From Streptomyces xanthii (GTDB taxonomy: Bacteria > Actinomycetota > Actinomycetes > Streptomycetales > Streptomycetaceae), in assembly GCF_014621695.1 (NCBI RefSeq), contig NZ_CP061281.1, positions 7,006,001 through 7,070,000 on the forward strand: 64,000 nucleotides of DNA, given 5' to 3'. A model generated the notes under the pieces. That model was not told the origin of the DNA. It saw only the letters and a program-made list of their open reading frames with translations, and made no database searches. The translations under genes were made by a program, and so were the position numbers. This document shows, in pieces, positions 40,960-50,685 of this stretch (the first letter of the stretch is position 1; each line of letters starts with the position of its first letter).

Positions 40960-41787
40960 TCAGATGTCTGTACCGCTCTCCGGCTCACCCGCGACGACCA
41001 GCCGCATGTGCTCGGAGACCTCCGCCCGCGCCTCCGGGGCGAGCCCGCGGTCCGTGACCAGCGTGTCGACCTGGTCGAGCGAGGCGAACGAACTCAGGCC
41101 CACCGTCCCCCACTTCGTGTGGTCCGCGACCACCACAACCCGGCGCGCGGACTGCACGAGCCGCCGGTTCGTCTCCGCCTCCGCCAGGTTCGGCGTCGAC
41201 AGACCCGCCCGCGGACTGATCCCGTGCACACCGAGGAACAGCACGTCGAAGTGGAGCGCCGCGATCGCCTGGTCCGCGACCGGCCCCACCAGCGAGTCCG
41301 ACGGCGTGCGCACCCCGCCGGTCAGCACCACCGTCGCCGCCCCCGGCCGGCTGCCCGCGCTGCGCTGTGCGGTGTGGAACACGTCGGCCACCCGCACCGA
41401 ATTGGTCACCACCGTCAGGTCCGGCACGTCGAGCAGGTGCTGCGCCAGCGCGTACGTCGTCGTACCGCCGGACAGGGCGATCGCGGAGCCGGGCGCCGCC
41501 AGCGCCGCCGCCGCCCGCGCGATGTCCTCCTTGGCGCTCAGCTCCAGGCCCGACTTCGCCTCGAAGCCCGGCTCGTGGGTGCTCGCGTCGACGACCGGGA
41601 CCGCGCCGCCGTGCACCTTCTCCAGGACGCCCTGACGGGCCAGCGCGTCCAGATCGCGGCGCACCGTCATGTCGGACACACCGAGCTGCCTGGTCAGTTC
41701 GTTGACCCGGACGCCGCCGCGGCGGCGGACCTCGTCGAGGATCAGGGTGCGGCGCTGCTCCGCGAGCAGGTTCTGATTCTCGCTCAC
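40960..41787 (-). CDS. DeoR-family transcriptional regulator
   Basis: A 275-aa repressor. The helix-turn-helix is LAEQRRTLILDEVRRRGGVRVNELTRQLGVSDMTVRRDLDALARQG and the sensor domain contains IALSGGTTTYALAQHLL, VVTNSVRVADVF and FLGVHGISPRAGLSTPNLAEAETNRRLV. It should sense a sugar phosphate. GTG 41787 follows a GGGAC-containing leader. Unlike the DeoR gene at 26796, no sugar genes flank it, so its targets are probably elsewhere. Confidence 0.92.
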   Translation of the reverse strand: MSENQNLLAEQRRTLILDEVRRRGGVRVNELTRQLGVSDMTVRRDLDALARQGVLEKVHGGAVPVVDASTHEPGFEAKSGLELSAKEDIARAAAALAAPGSAIALSGGTTTYALAQHLLDVPDLTVVTNSVRVADVFHTAQRSAGSRPGAATVVLTGGVRTPSDSLVGPVADQAIAALHFDVLFLGVHGISPRAGLSTPNLAEAETNRRLVQSARRVVVVADHTKWGTVGLSSFASLDQVDTLVTDRGLAPEARAEVSEHMRLVVAGEPESGTDI

Positions 41788-41884
41788 GTCCCGTCGGGTC
41801 CCTTCGCCTCGTCACACCGGTCGCACCGCCGTCGTCCACGGTCCGCTCGTCATCCTCGCACGTGGCACCGACACCGGTGGCACC

Positions 41885-41921
41885 ACCTGTCCCGCGCGCG
41901 AAGACCACCTGGGTGACAGGT
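41885..41921. repeat. Inverted repeat ACCTGTC/GACAGGT
   Basis: A perfect 7-bp inverted repeat (41885-41891, 41915-41921) with a 23-nt gap, in the divergent interval between the DeoR gene and the membrane hydrolase gene. It could be an operator or chance. Confidence 0.3.
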
Positions 41922-42003
41922 CGGGGAGATTCGGTGACGAGGGGTACGCACACAAGCGGAGAGCCGGGATCCTGGTCCCCTGAAGAACGGGGGACACATC
42001 AAT

Positions 42004-44436
42004 ATGGCGCACGAACAGCACGACGGAGAAGGCGGCGGCCGGAACCCGAGGCGCGCGGACGAGACCGCCCTCGAACTCCTGGTGCACGGCGTCGGCGGCA
42101 CCACGCCCGAAGCCATGCTCGACGATCCGCGCACCGTCCGGATCTCCGGCGACGACACCTCGGCCCTCTTCCGCCGCGTCACCGACCGCGACGCCGAGAA
42201 GCGGCCCGACGACTACCGCGGCAAGCCCGTCCCCGAGGCGTACGTGTGGTGCAACCTCACCTCGGGCAACGGCTCCCGCGCCCTGTGGCTGCTCCTGCTG
42301 CCCTTCATGGTCGTGAACCTGGCCCACTGGATGCGCCCCAACGCCCGGCAGAAGCCCAAGGCCGTGCGCCTGTACGGCCTGCTGATCCGCTTCATCGGCC
42401 TCACCCTGACCGTCCTCCTGGTCGCCGCGGCCTGCGAGGTCGCGCTCGACCTGGCCGCCTGGCAGTGCGCGGGCACCGTCGCGTGCGCCGAGCGGCACAG
42501 CTGGCTCGGCTTCCTCGCCGCGGGCCCGGACGGCAGCGGCGGATGGTGGAGCCAGCCCGGCCGCCGACTCGCCCTCGCCGCGATCGTGCCGACCGCGCTG
42601 ACGACCCTCCTGTGGTACCTCTCGCACCGCACGTGGAGCGCCTACGAGTCGCAGCGCCCGCTGCCGCACGAGCCCGACGCCGACGACAGCGGCCCCACCT
42701 CCGCCCTCGGCAAGCCCGGCTTCTGGTACGGCCGCCGGCTCGTCGCCCGGCTGCGGGCCGCGCACACCGCCGCCGGACTGCTCACGGTGTCCGCCGCCGT
42801 CGGCACCTCCGCCGCCCGGTACGACCGCGGCTCCGGCGGCCCCGCGCTCCTGAACCTCCTCGGCTGGATCTTCGTCGGCGCGCTGATCGCCGGCGCCGCC
42901 ACGGTCGTCGTCGTCGTGGCCCGGCGCGGCCGCAGCGAGAACCGCCTCGACACCACCATCGACCGCACCGTCCTGCGCGCCCTCCCGCGCGGCGCCCTCG
43001 CCCTCCTCGCCCTGACGGTGCTCTACGCCGCCTGGTCCCGGCCCGGCTGGCAGTCCGCCGGACGGCTGCCGGGCGACACGACGTTCGGCGGCATCGCCCT
43101 CGTCCAGGGCGCCCTCGTCCTGTGCGCCGCGCTCGTCGCCCGCGCGCTCTACCGCACGGCCCCCGACCGCCGCACCGCGCTGCGCGGCCTCGGCGGCCCC
43201 GCCACCGCCATGCTGGCCTGCGCCCTCGGCGGCGTCATGACCGGCGGCGTCGCCCAGCGCGTCGCCGACTGGCTCGACGGCACCGGCCACACCATCGCGG
43301 GCCCGCCCGTCCTGCTGACCTGGCAGGCGTCCGTCATCCCGCCGCTCCTCGTCGTCCTCGCGGTCCTCGGCGCCTACCTCGCCGTGCGCGCCCTCCGCAT
43401 GAAGAGGCAGGAGGTGGCGCAGGTCCTGCGCGACTACGACCTGCACGACGACGCCGACCTCCAGGGGGAGCACCGCCCCGACCACGCCCGTACCGAGCGC
43501 ATCGCCGGCACCCGCGCGCGGGCCGCGCTCACCGACCGCGCCCCCATGATGATCGGCGCAGTCGGCGCCGTGACCCTGCTGCTCGGCGCCCTGGCCGTGG
43601 CCGGCGCCTGGGCCACCGGCAAGGTGCCCGGCGCCGCGGCCGACGGTACCTACCCGATCGTCGAGGGCGCCGCCGAGGCCGCGCAGGCACTCGGCTCCTG
43701 GCTCGTCGGACTCGGCTTCATACTTCTCGTCACCTCGGGCCGGCGCGCGTACAAGGACGCCTCCGCGCGCCGCACCATCGGCATCCTGTGGGACGTCGGC
43801 ACCTTCTGGCCGCGCGCCGCCCACCCCTTCGCCCCGCCCTGTTACGCGGAGCGCGCCGTCCCCGACCTGACCTGGCGCATGGCCGGCTGGACCCGCGCCA
43901 CCGGAGGCCGCCTCGTCCTGTCGGGCCACTCCCAGGGCAGCGTCCTCGCCGCCGCCGCGGCCTGGCAACTGCACCCCGCCGTCCGCAAGCGCGTCGCCCT
44001 GCTCACCTACGGCTCACCGCTGGAGCGGCTCTACGGTCGCTGGTTCCCCGTGCACTTCGGCCCGTCGGCGCTGGCCTCCCTGCACCGCCAGGTCGACTGC
44101 TGGCGCAACCTGTACCGCAGGACCGACCCCATCGGCGGGCCGATCGGCCTGCCCGGCGACGGCGCGGAGCAGGTCGACCACCCGGCCCTGCTCGACCCGC
44201 TCGCCTACGGACGCACCGAGCGGCACCCGTTGCCCGCGCCGATCCTGGGCCACAGCGACTACCAGGCCGACCCGGTCTTCGCCGGGGAACGCGCCCGGCT
44301 GCTCGCACGGCTGCGGCCCGAAGTGCCGCAGCCGCGCCCCGAAGGCGAACCGCTTGCCGAGGGCGAGCCGCGTCCCGACGGGGCGGCTCACGAGAGCGGT
44401 GAGGCTCAGGGCAGCGCCGGCAGGTCCTCCGGATAG
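42004..44436 (+). CDS. Polytopic membrane protein with split lipase/hydrolase motifs
   Basis: An 810-aa protein. Near the N-terminus is [17 protein letters not shown] (His28), an oxyanion-hole-type HGxGG. About ten hydrophobic segments follow between residues 90 and 590. The nucleophile elbow [20 protein letters not shown] (Ser643) comes only near the C-terminus, followed by a conserved [10 protein letters not shown] stretch and [10 protein letters not shown], whose His may complete a triad. It looks like an alpha/beta hydrolase with a membrane domain inserted, a layout seen in other actinomycete integral-membrane hydrolases. The acidic Pro/Glu tail overlaps the convergent AAA gene by 31 bases. 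Confidence 0.75.
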   Translation: MAHEQHDGEGGGRNPRRADETALELLVHGVGGTTPEAMLDDPRTVRISGDDTSALFRRVTDRDAEKRPDDYRGKPVPEAYVWCNLTSGNGSRALWLLLLPFMVVNLAHWMRPNARQKPKAVRLYGLLIRFIGLTLTVLLVAAACEVALDLAAWQCAGTVACAERHSWLGFLAAGPDGSGGWWSQPGRRLALAAIVPTALTTLLWYLSHRTWSAYESQRPLPHEPDADDSGPTSALGKPGFWYGRRLVARLRAAHTAAGLLTVSAAVGTSAARYDRGSGGPALLNLLGWIFVGALIAGAATVVVVVARRGRSENRLDTTIDRTVLRALPRGALALLALTVLYAAWSRPGWQSAGRLPGDTTFGGIALVQGALVLCAALVARALYRTAPDRRTALRGLGGPATAMLACALGGVMTGGVAQRVADWLDGTGHTIAGPPVLLTWQASVIPPLLVVLAVLGAYLAVRALRMKRQEVAQVLRDYDLHDDADLQGEHRPDHARTERIAGTRARAALTDRAPMMIGAVGAVTLLLGALAVAGAWATGKVPGAAADGTYPIVEGAAEAAQALGSWLVGLGFILLVTSGRRAYKDASARRTIGILWDVGTFWPRAAHPFAPPCYAERAVPDLTWRMAGWTRATGGRLVLSGHSQGSVLAAAAAWQLHPAVRKRVALLTYGSPLERLYGRWFPVHFGPSALASLHRQVDCWRNLYRRTDPIGGPIGLPGDGAEQVDHPALLDPLAYGRTERHPLPAPILGHSDYQADPVFAGERARLLARLRPEVPQPRPEGEPLAEGEPRPDGAAHESGEAQGSAGRSSG

Positions 44437-46814
44437 AGCAGGGTGAGGTCGTCCGTGCTCGGCTCCGGGAGCTGGGCGACCCGCCCCGCGTGCCGCTCCA
44501 CCATCGACTCGAAGGTCTGCCGCGCCGTTCGGCCGTTGCCGAACGCGGGGCCCTTCGGCATCTCGGTGAAGTACTTCAGGAGCGTCTCGCCCGTGCCGTC
44601 GCCCAGCCGGTACTCGTGCTCGTCGGCCTGCTGCTCCACGATCCGCAGCAGCTCCTCCGGCAGGTAGTCGCAGAAGGTGATGGTGCGTGAGAAGCGGGAC
44701 GCCACACCGGGGTTGACCGAGAGGAAGCGCTCCATCTCCGCCGTGTACCCGGCGACGATCACCACGACCGCGTCCCGCTGGTCCTCCATCAGCTTGACCA
44801 GCGTGTCGATGGCCTCGCGCCCGAAGTCCCGTCCCGAGTCCTCGGGGGACAGGGCGTACGCCTCGTCGATGAACAGGACGCCGCCGTGGGCCCGTTGGAA
44901 GGCTTCCTGGGTGCGGATCGCCGTCGAGCCGATGTGCTCGCCGACCAGGTCGACCCGGGACACCTCGACGAGGTGGCCCTTCTCCAGCACGTTCAGCGAG
45001 GCCAGGATCTCCCCGTACAGCCGCGCCACCGTCGTCTTGCCGGTGCCGGGGGAGCCGGTGAAGACCAGGTGGCGGCGCACGGACGCGGCCTTGAGCCCCG
45101 CTTCCTGGCGCCGGCGTCCCACCTCGATCATGTCGGTGAGCGCCCGCACCTCGCGCTTCACGCTCTCCAGGCCCACCAGCGCGTCGAGTTCACCCAGCAC
45201 GTCCTTCGACGAGCGCGCGGCCGACGGGGGTTCCTCGGTGGCCGCCGCGGGCCGCTGGTCGGGCACCGCGCTCAGCAGTCCGACCGTCTGCGTCGCCGTC
45301 TGCACGACCGGCTCGGGCGCGGGGGCCTGGGCGCCGGGCCGCAGCCCGCCGCTCTCGTCGCTGGTGCAGTCCTCCACCTGAGGCCCGTCCTCCGCGAACT
45401 CGTAACCGCCGCGCGCACACCGCTCCGTGCGGCACTTGCGCAGGGTGGTGCGGCAGCCGTCGATCACGTGGAATCCGTAACCGCCGCTGCCCGTCACCCG
45501 GCAGCCGGTCAGCGTGCCGCGGCCGCCCGCCGACACGTAGAAGCCGGCCTCCGCGGGCGAGGTGACCGTGCAGCGCTCGATCGTCGGGTCGGCGCCCTTC
45601 GTGACGATCACGCCCGTCTGGGTCGTGTCCACCGTGCAGTTGGCGAGCGTGCCGCCGCTGCCGTGGTCACGGAACCAGGCACCCGTCGCCGCCTCGCGGA
45701 TGCGGCAGTCGTCGAGCTGCGCGGTCGCGCCGTCGGACACCGACACCGCCGTGTTCCGCACCTGCGACAGGTCGCTGTCCACCACATCGACGCGCGAGCC
45801 GCGGTCGAGCACGAACAGCGCGTCCGGCACATCGTGCACGCGGCACGACTCGAGGACGGCCGTCGCCCCGTCGCTCACCCACACCGCCGGGTAGTCGCCC
45901 GTACTGTCGTGGATCTCGCACTGGTTGGCGTCCACGCGCGTGCCCGGGTCCCACACCGACAGGCCGTTGCGCCCGAAGCGGCCCACCGTGGAGCGGGTCA
46001 GCGTCAGGACGGAACGGGACCTGAGGTCGATCGCGTTCTCCGGGATGTCGTGGATGCGGCAGTCCGCCAGCGTCAGCACCGCGTCGGTGTCCATCGTGAC
46101 GCCGTCGGCCGTGGTGCGGTGCACGTCGCAGTCCGTCAGGTGGGCGACCGCCCGGCCGGTGATCTGCACCCCGGCGCCCTTGACCTCGTACACCTCGCAG
46201 CCCACGGCCTCCAGGCCGCTGTGCTCGCCGGTCGCGGAGAGCCCGGCGCCCGAGGCGTGATGCACCCGGCAGCGCTCCAGGCGCGGGTGGGCCCCGCCGC
46301 GCACCGCGACACCGGCCTGACCGGCCGCCACGATCTCGCACTCCTCGAAAACACCGCCGCCGCCGTCGAGCACGGCGATGCCGATGCCCGCCGGATTGTC
46401 CACCGTGCAGCGGCGGACCGTCGGGCGGGCGCCGCCGCGCACCTCGATGCCGGAGGCGGACCGGGTCACGACCCGTATGTCCATGATCTCCGGCGCGCCC
46501 TCCTCGATCAGCAGCGCCGGCGCCGCGGCGTCCTGGCCCTCCAGATGCAGGTCCTGGACCGTCGCCGACGAGCGGACCGTCAGCGGCACCCCGTCGGCGG
46601 GCGCGATGCGCACCGAACCGGGGGAGCCCTCGGGGCCACGGAGCGTCACCGCGCGCTGCACCACCAGGTTCTCCCGGTAGGTGCCCGGGGCGATCGTCAG
46701 GACGTCGCCGTCGCCCGCCGCGTCCAGGGCCGCGGCGAGGGAGGCGTACTCGCCTGTGCGGCGGCGCCACCGCGAAGTGCCCGTGTGCGTCACCTGGACC
46801 GTGCCCTGTGCCAT
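44406..46814 (-). CDS. Right-handed beta-helix/AAA+ ATPase fusion (CbbX/EccA-like)
   Basis: An 802-aa fusion. Residues about 20-500 are a parallel beta-helix built of roughly 23-residue rungs rich in C-x-V/I-x and G ([40 protein letters not shown]). A Pro/Ala linker (about 500-537) leads to a CbxX/CfxQ-type AAA+ domain: Walker [10 protein letters not shown] (587-595), Walker B VLFIDEAY (646-653), [22 protein letters not shown] sensor region and a C-terminal lid. This AAA class includes EccA of type VII secretion and CbbX. No ESX genes are present here. The ATG 46814 has GGGGGCAG upstream. Confidence 0.9.
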   Translation of the reverse strand: MAQGTVQVTHTGTSRWRRRTGEYASLAAALDAAGDGDVLTIAPGTYRENLVVQRAVTLRGPEGSPGSVRIAPADGVPLTVRSSATVQDLHLEGQDAAAPALLIEEGAPEIMDIRVVTRSASGIEVRGGARPTVRRCTVDNPAGIGIAVLDGGGGVFEECEIVAAGQAGVAVRGGAHPRLERCRVHHASGAGLSATGEHSGLEAVGCEVYEVKGAGVQITGRAVAHLTDCDVHRTTADGVTMDTDAVLTLADCRIHDIPENAIDLRSRSVLTLTRSTVGRFGRNGLSVWDPGTRVDANQCEIHDSTGDYPAVWVSDGATAVLESCRVHDVPDALFVLDRGSRVDVVDSDLSQVRNTAVSVSDGATAQLDDCRIREAATGAWFRDHGSGGTLANCTVDTTQTGVIVTKGADPTIERCTVTSPAEAGFYVSAGGRGTLTGCRVTGSGGYGFHVIDGCRTTLRKCRTERCARGGYEFAEDGPQVEDCTSDESGGLRPGAQAPAPEPVVQTATQTVGLLSAVPDQRPAAATEEPPSAARSSKDVLGELDALVGLESVKREVRALTDMIEVGRRRQEAGLKAASVRRHLVFTGSPGTGKTTVARLYGEILASLNVLEKGHLVEVSRVDLVGEHIGSTAIRTQEAFQRAHGGVLFIDEAYALSPEDSGRDFGREAIDTLVKLMEDQRDAVVVIVAGYTAEMERFLSVNPGVASRFSRTITFCDYLPEELLRIVEQQADEHEYRLGDGTGETLLKYFTEMPKGPAFGNGRTARQTFESMVERHAGRVAQLPEPSTDDLTLLYPEDLPALP

Positions 46815-46940
46815 GGCGCTGATCTGCCCCCACCTCGTCGTACGCGGGTCCGTTCGCGCCCTGCCCGGCGCTGCTTCTGCCAAAGGTGGGTCCACCGTAG
46901 CGTGCGTGCGGCACCCTGGTTGACCAGAGTCGAGAGCCCG

Positions 46941-47546
46941 TCAGCTGCCCGTGCCGGTCCGGCCCCAGTCGGGCCCCGCGATGTCCCAGGCGTGGTCCCA
47001 ACGCGCGTACCGGCGGCGGACCATGCGCCAGACGACCACTCTCCGTGTGCCCTCGACCAGACCCGTGAGGGCGACCGCGGCACCGAATCCGGCCAGCACC
47101 GCGTGCGTCGTCGCCGTCGCCTTGTCCAGCGGCCGGCCGACGACATGACCCTGCTCGTCGGTCCACAGCGGGAAGGTGTCGCCGCTCTGCGGAGACTTGA
47201 GGGCGGCCACGACCCGGTCACGGTGCGCCGAGCCGTCCGGCGCCGTCCAGGTGGCGACGACGCGGCTGTGCGCGTCCCGCGCGGTCGCGGTCTCGGGGTC
47301 CGTGTCCAGGGGCGGCTGGGCCACCTTCTTCACGACCGTCGCGACGACCTCCTGCCGGTGGCTGTGCTGCTCGTCCACCGATCTGTACAGGGCGTCCCGC
47401 GACAGGGATCCCGCGACGACCCCGACGACGGGTCCCGCCACGACGATGAGGACCAGGGCGGCCAACGCGATCCAGGCCTCGGCCAGATCGGTGCCGCGCC
47501 GCAGCGGATTGTGGCGCCAACGCCAGAGTCCGACGATCGCTCGCAC
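46941..47546 (-). CDS. Rv1733c-family membrane protein
   Basis: A 201-aa protein with two transmembrane helices (LAEAWIALAALVLIVVAGPVVGVVAG and AVLAGFGAAVALTGLVEGTRRVVVW) enclosing an extracytoplasmic domain of about 90 residues. The N-terminal GLWRWRHNPLRRGTDLAEAW is the family signature I associate with mycobacterial Rv1733c. GTG 47546 is preferred since GGAAGGGG lies 9 nt upstream; GTG 47555 abuts it. Function unknown. It ends 126 nt before the beta-helix/AAA gene start on the same strand. Confidence 0.85.
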   Translation of the reverse strand: MRAIVGLWRWRHNPLRRGTDLAEAWIALAALVLIVVAGPVVGVVAGSLSRDALYRSVDEQHSHRQEVVATVVKKVAQPPLDTDPETATARDAHSRVVATWTAPDGSAHRDRVVAALKSPQSGDTFPLWTDEQGHVVGRPLDKATATTHAVLAGFGAAVALTGLVEGTRRVVVWRMVRRRYARWDHAWDIAGPDWGRTGTGS

Positions 47547-47784
47547 GGTCCGCACCCCCTTCCGCTCCCGTCATAGCCCGCGGCGGCGGCGTTCACGCGC
47601 CGGAGGGGCGAAGAGAGAGCGACATCACCCCACCCGCCGCACAGGCCGACGGCTCCGCGGTGCCATTGTCCCGCCATTGTCTCCTAACGGCGGGTCGAGG
47701 CTCCGGGTTCCCCTGGGGGTGACGCTTATTCGAGGGTCGTGAGCGGATCTGTTCGAGGAGGAGCCGAAGGAGGGCGGCCGCCGG

Positions 47785-48606
47785 TCAGAGGATGATCAGC
47801 GGATCCCCGACGCGGACGGTGCCCGTGGTCTCGGGCACGAGATTGGTCCCGAAGCACAGTTGGTCACCGAAGCGGCGGTGCCGGGCGAGCGTGCGCAGCG
47901 GCTCCTTGCCACGCTGCGCGGTCGCCTGGTCCGTGGTCGTGACGACGCAGCGGCCCGACTTCTTGGCGACACGGAAGGTGACATCGCCGATGGCGATGCG
48001 TGACCAGTCGTCCTCCGCCCAGGGGGCGGTGCCGGACACGACGACATTCGGCCGGAAACGGTCCATCGGCAGCGGGCCCTCGTCCGCGTGATCACCCTGG
48101 GCGAGAAGCGAGTTGAGCGCGTCCAGCGAGGACGCCGTCGTCAGCAGCAGCGGATACCCGTCGGCGAAGCTGACCGTCTCGCCGGGGCGGGCGTACGCGG
48201 GGTCGATGGGGCGCCGCGTCGCCGGGTCGTCCAGGTGCAACTGGCGCACGTCGGCGCCGAGGTACGCGCTCCACCAGGCGTGCGCGGCGTCGTCCGAGAG
48301 AACCGCCTCGACCTTGTCGCCCCAGACGTCGATGACGGTCGTGGCCACGGGCGCGGGCACGCCGACCGTCAGCGGGTCCATGCCGGGTGCGGACAGCCGG
48401 ACGCCGCCGCCGGGCAGGAGCTCGGCGGCGGCCAACGCGAGACGCGGGTGCGGGCGTTGGGTGACGATCTTGCCCGCGGTGTCGACCAGCACCCAGCGCC
48501 GGTCGCCCGCGAGCCCCCAGGGCTCCACGTCCGCCGCCTGTGGCGCGTGCCCCCGAACCGCCTTGAGCGGGTGGACGTGGATCGAACTGAGTGCGGGATT
48601 CGACAT
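47785..48606 (-). CDS. MOSC-domain (molybdenum cofactor sulfurase-like) protein
   Basis: A 273-aa protein with an N-terminal MOSC_N beta-barrel (LSSIHVHPLKAVRGHAPQAADVEPWGLAGDRRWVLVDTAGKIVTQRPHPRLALAA) and a C-terminal MOSC domain (MDRFRPNVVVSGTAPWAEDDWSRIAIGDVTFRVAKKSGRCVVTTTDQ). The Cys in SGRCVVTT is at the molybdenum-ligand position of the mARC/YcbX group. It probably binds the molybdenum cofactor and acts with a ferredoxin reductase partner. AGGATGG precedes the ATG. It is monocistronic. The upstream gap 47547-47784 shows no further feature. Confidence 0.92.
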   Translation of the reverse strand: MSNPALSSIHVHPLKAVRGHAPQAADVEPWGLAGDRRWVLVDTAGKIVTQRPHPRLALAAAELLPGGGVRLSAPGMDPLTVGVPAPVATTVIDVWGDKVEAVLSDDAAHAWWSAYLGADVRQLHLDDPATRRPIDPAYARPGETVSFADGYPLLLTTASSLDALNSLLAQGDHADEGPLPMDRFRPNVVVSGTAPWAEDDWSRIAIGDVTFRVAKKSGRCVVTTTDQATAQRGKEPLRTLARHRRFGDQLCFGTNLVPETTGTVRVGDPLIIL

Positions 48607-48670
48607 GGGGCCATCCTGCCAGCAGGCACGGACAGCCCCCGAGTTCGGGCCTGGTAGAGGGCCCGGACCG

Positions 48671-49108
48671 TCAGTAGCCGCGGTACTGCTGCCGGTTGTA
48701 CGGGTCCTCGTACGGGGCCGGGGCGGGCGCGGGACGCGGGGCGGCCGGACGCATCGCCTCGTAGCCGGTGCTCTGCATCGGGCGCTGCGGCTGGGCCTGC
48801 GGGCCCGGGTAGCCGCGCGGGGCGCTCGCCTGCTGCGGGATGTAGGCGGTCGGTGCGGCCTGCATCGGGGCGGGCTGCGGGGCCGCGTAGCCGTACTGGG
48901 GCTGGGGTGCGGAGGGCGCGGCCGGGAGCGCGGGCAGCGCCGACGGCAGCGCGGGCAGATGGCTGCCGGTGTCGTACGCGGGGGAGACCCGGATCGGAGC
49001 GATCTGGGGTGTGCCCCGCTCTGCGACGAGAGAATCGTAGATCGGAGTGTCCGGGAAGGACGGCGCGGAGTAGTAACCGCCGCCATAGGTGGAGCGGGGG
49101 GAGGTCAT
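48671..49108 (-). CDS. DUF6643-type Pro/Ala/Gln-rich protein
   Basis: A 145-aa low-complexity protein. The first 45 residues (MTSPRSTYGGGYYSAPSFPD, then TPIYDSLVAERGTPQIAPIR) look conserved and the rest is rich in Pro, Ala, Gln and Tyr. I associate this N-terminus with DUF6643, of unknown function. There is no ribosome-binding site; TAACTT (minus strand, 49121-49116) ends 7 nt before the ATG, so it is probably leaderless. It diverges from the TerD gene. Confidence 0.75.
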   Translation of the reverse strand: MTSPRSTYGGGYYSAPSFPDTPIYDSLVAERGTPQIAPIRVSPAYDTGSHLPALPSALPALPAAPSAPQPQYGYAAPQPAPMQAAPTAYIPQQASAPRGYPGPQAQPQRPMQSTGYEAMRPAAPRPAPAPAPYEDPYNRQQYRGY

Positions 49109-49367
49109 GGCACATAAGTTAAGCCCACGATGTGGTGGTTGGGGTAGACCGATAAGAGGGTTCTTTTGAGCGCCGGGTGTGACCGCGCGTCCCCAATCCG
49201 AGCGAACTTGGGAAAATCGGTCGTCCGGCGGCGTTGGAATCGTGTAAAGGCCGAGTACAGGCGGATTACCGGCGGTTGGCCAGTGATCTTCGGACGTGCC
49301 TCTGGGGTGCCGTGGGGGCCTGGGAATAGGTTGACCGGGAAGCCGGAGACGAGCGTTGGGGGCAGAC

Positions 49368-50666
49368 ATGACAATGGCCAAGGGATCGAATGTCGCGGTG
49401 CCGGCTCCGGCGGTCCGCGTCGAATTGGGATGGCGGTCCGGTCCCGGCGTCCCCGACGCCGACGCGTCCGCTCTCCTTCTGGTGGCCGGAAAGGTCCGCT
49501 CGGATGCCGACTTCGTGTTCTACAACCAGCCCGTGCACTCCTCCGGCGCCGTCCGGCACGAGGGCAAGAACGCCTCCGCAGGCGCCGTGACGGACACGCT
49601 CGCGGTCGACCTCGCGCGCGTGGAGCCCGGCATCGAGCGCATCGTCCTCGCCGCGTCGGCCGACGGCGGCGCCTTCGGCCAGGTCCCCGGACTGTACGTC
49701 CGCGTCCTCGACGCGGCCGGCGGCGCCGAACTCGCCCGCTTCGACAGCACCGACGCCACCGTGGAGACCGCCTTCGTCCTCGGCGAGCTCTACCGGCGCC
49801 AGGGCGCCTGGAAGTTCCGCGCCGTCGGCCAGGGCTACAGCACCGGTCTCGAGGGCCTCGCCACGGACTACGGCATCACCGTCGACGAGCCGCAGCACGC
49901 CGCGCCGCCCCCGCCGCCCGCGCCCCAGGCACCGGCCCGCCCGGCGACGGTGCCGCCGCCCGTCGCCCCCGCACCCCCGATGCCGCCCGCGCCACCGACC
50001 GCACCCCCGCCCCCGGCCCCCGAGCCGGTCCGCCTCACCAAGGTCACGCTCACCAAGGCCGCCCCCTCCGTCTCCCTCGCCAAACAGGGCGGCACCTCGG
50101 GCGCGATGCGCGTCAACCTCAACTGGGAGATGCGCAAGCAGTTCAGCGGCTGGGGGAGCAAGCGCGGCCGCGCCACCGCGATGCACCGCGACCTGGACCT
50201 CGACCTCTGCGCCCTCTTCGAGCTCGCCGACGGCCGCAAGGGTGTCGTCCAGGCCCTGGGAAACGCCTTCGGGGCGCTGCACCAGCCGCCGTACATCCAC
50301 CTCGACGGCGACGACCGCACCGGAAGCGTCGCCACCGGCGAGAACCTCACCATCAACCTGGACCACAAGCAGGCGTTCCGCCGCATCCTCATCTTCGTGA
50401 CCATCTACGAAGGCGCGCGCAGCTTCGCCGACCTCCACGCGACCGTCACGCTGACCCCGCAGGGCGGCGCACCGATCGACTTCTCCCTCGACGAGTGCAC
50501 CGTCCCCTCCACGGTCTGCGCCCTCGCCCTGATCACCGGCACGGGGCAGGACCTGACCGTGCAGCGCGAGGCCCGCTACCTCGTGCCGGAGCGCGGCGTC
50601 AGCCCGCAGCGCACCGTGGACCAGGTATACGGATGGGGCATGAACTGGACGCCCGGCCGCAAGTGA
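49368..50666 (+). CDS. Double TerD-domain protein
   Basis: A 432-aa protein with two TerD modules. The first (about residues 1-175) has [34 protein letters not shown] and EIYRR-like [21 protein letters not shown] linker of about 50 residues is almost all Pro and Ala. The second (about 225-432) has [23 protein letters not shown], a calcium-site-like HLDGDDRTG and FVTIYEGA. TerD proteins bind calcium and occur in tellurite-resistance and stress clusters. ATG 49368 follows a G-rich leader. No other ter genes are adjacent. Confidence 0.9.
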   Translation: MTMAKGSNVAVPAPAVRVELGWRSGPGVPDADASALLLVAGKVRSDADFVFYNQPVHSSGAVRHEGKNASAGAVTDTLAVDLARVEPGIERIVLAASADGGAFGQVPGLYVRVLDAAGGAELARFDSTDATVETAFVLGELYRRQGAWKFRAVGQGYSTGLEGLATDYGITVDEPQHAAPPPPPAPQAPARPATVPPPVAPAPPMPPAPPTAPPPPAPEPVRLTKVTLTKAAPSVSLAKQGGTSGAMRVNLNWEMRKQFSGWGSKRGRATAMHRDLDLDLCALFELADGRKGVVQALGNAFGALHQPPYIHLDGDDRTGSVATGENLTINLDHKQAFRRILIFVTIYEGARSFADLHATVTLTPQGGAPIDFSLDECTVPSTVCALALITGTGQDLTVQREARYLVPERGVSPQRTVDQVYGWGMNWTPGRK

Positions 50667-50685
50667 CGCTCCGTAGAAGCGCCGT

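Noticed and set aside
44406..46814. A type VII (ESX) secretion locus around the EccA-like ATPase
   Set aside because: No EccB, EccC, EccD, mycosin or WXG100 genes are in the window.
47739..47795. An 18-codon open frame starting GTG in the gap before the MOSC gene end
   Set aside because: No ribosome-binding context, no leader-peptide motif, and it runs into the antisense of a real gene.
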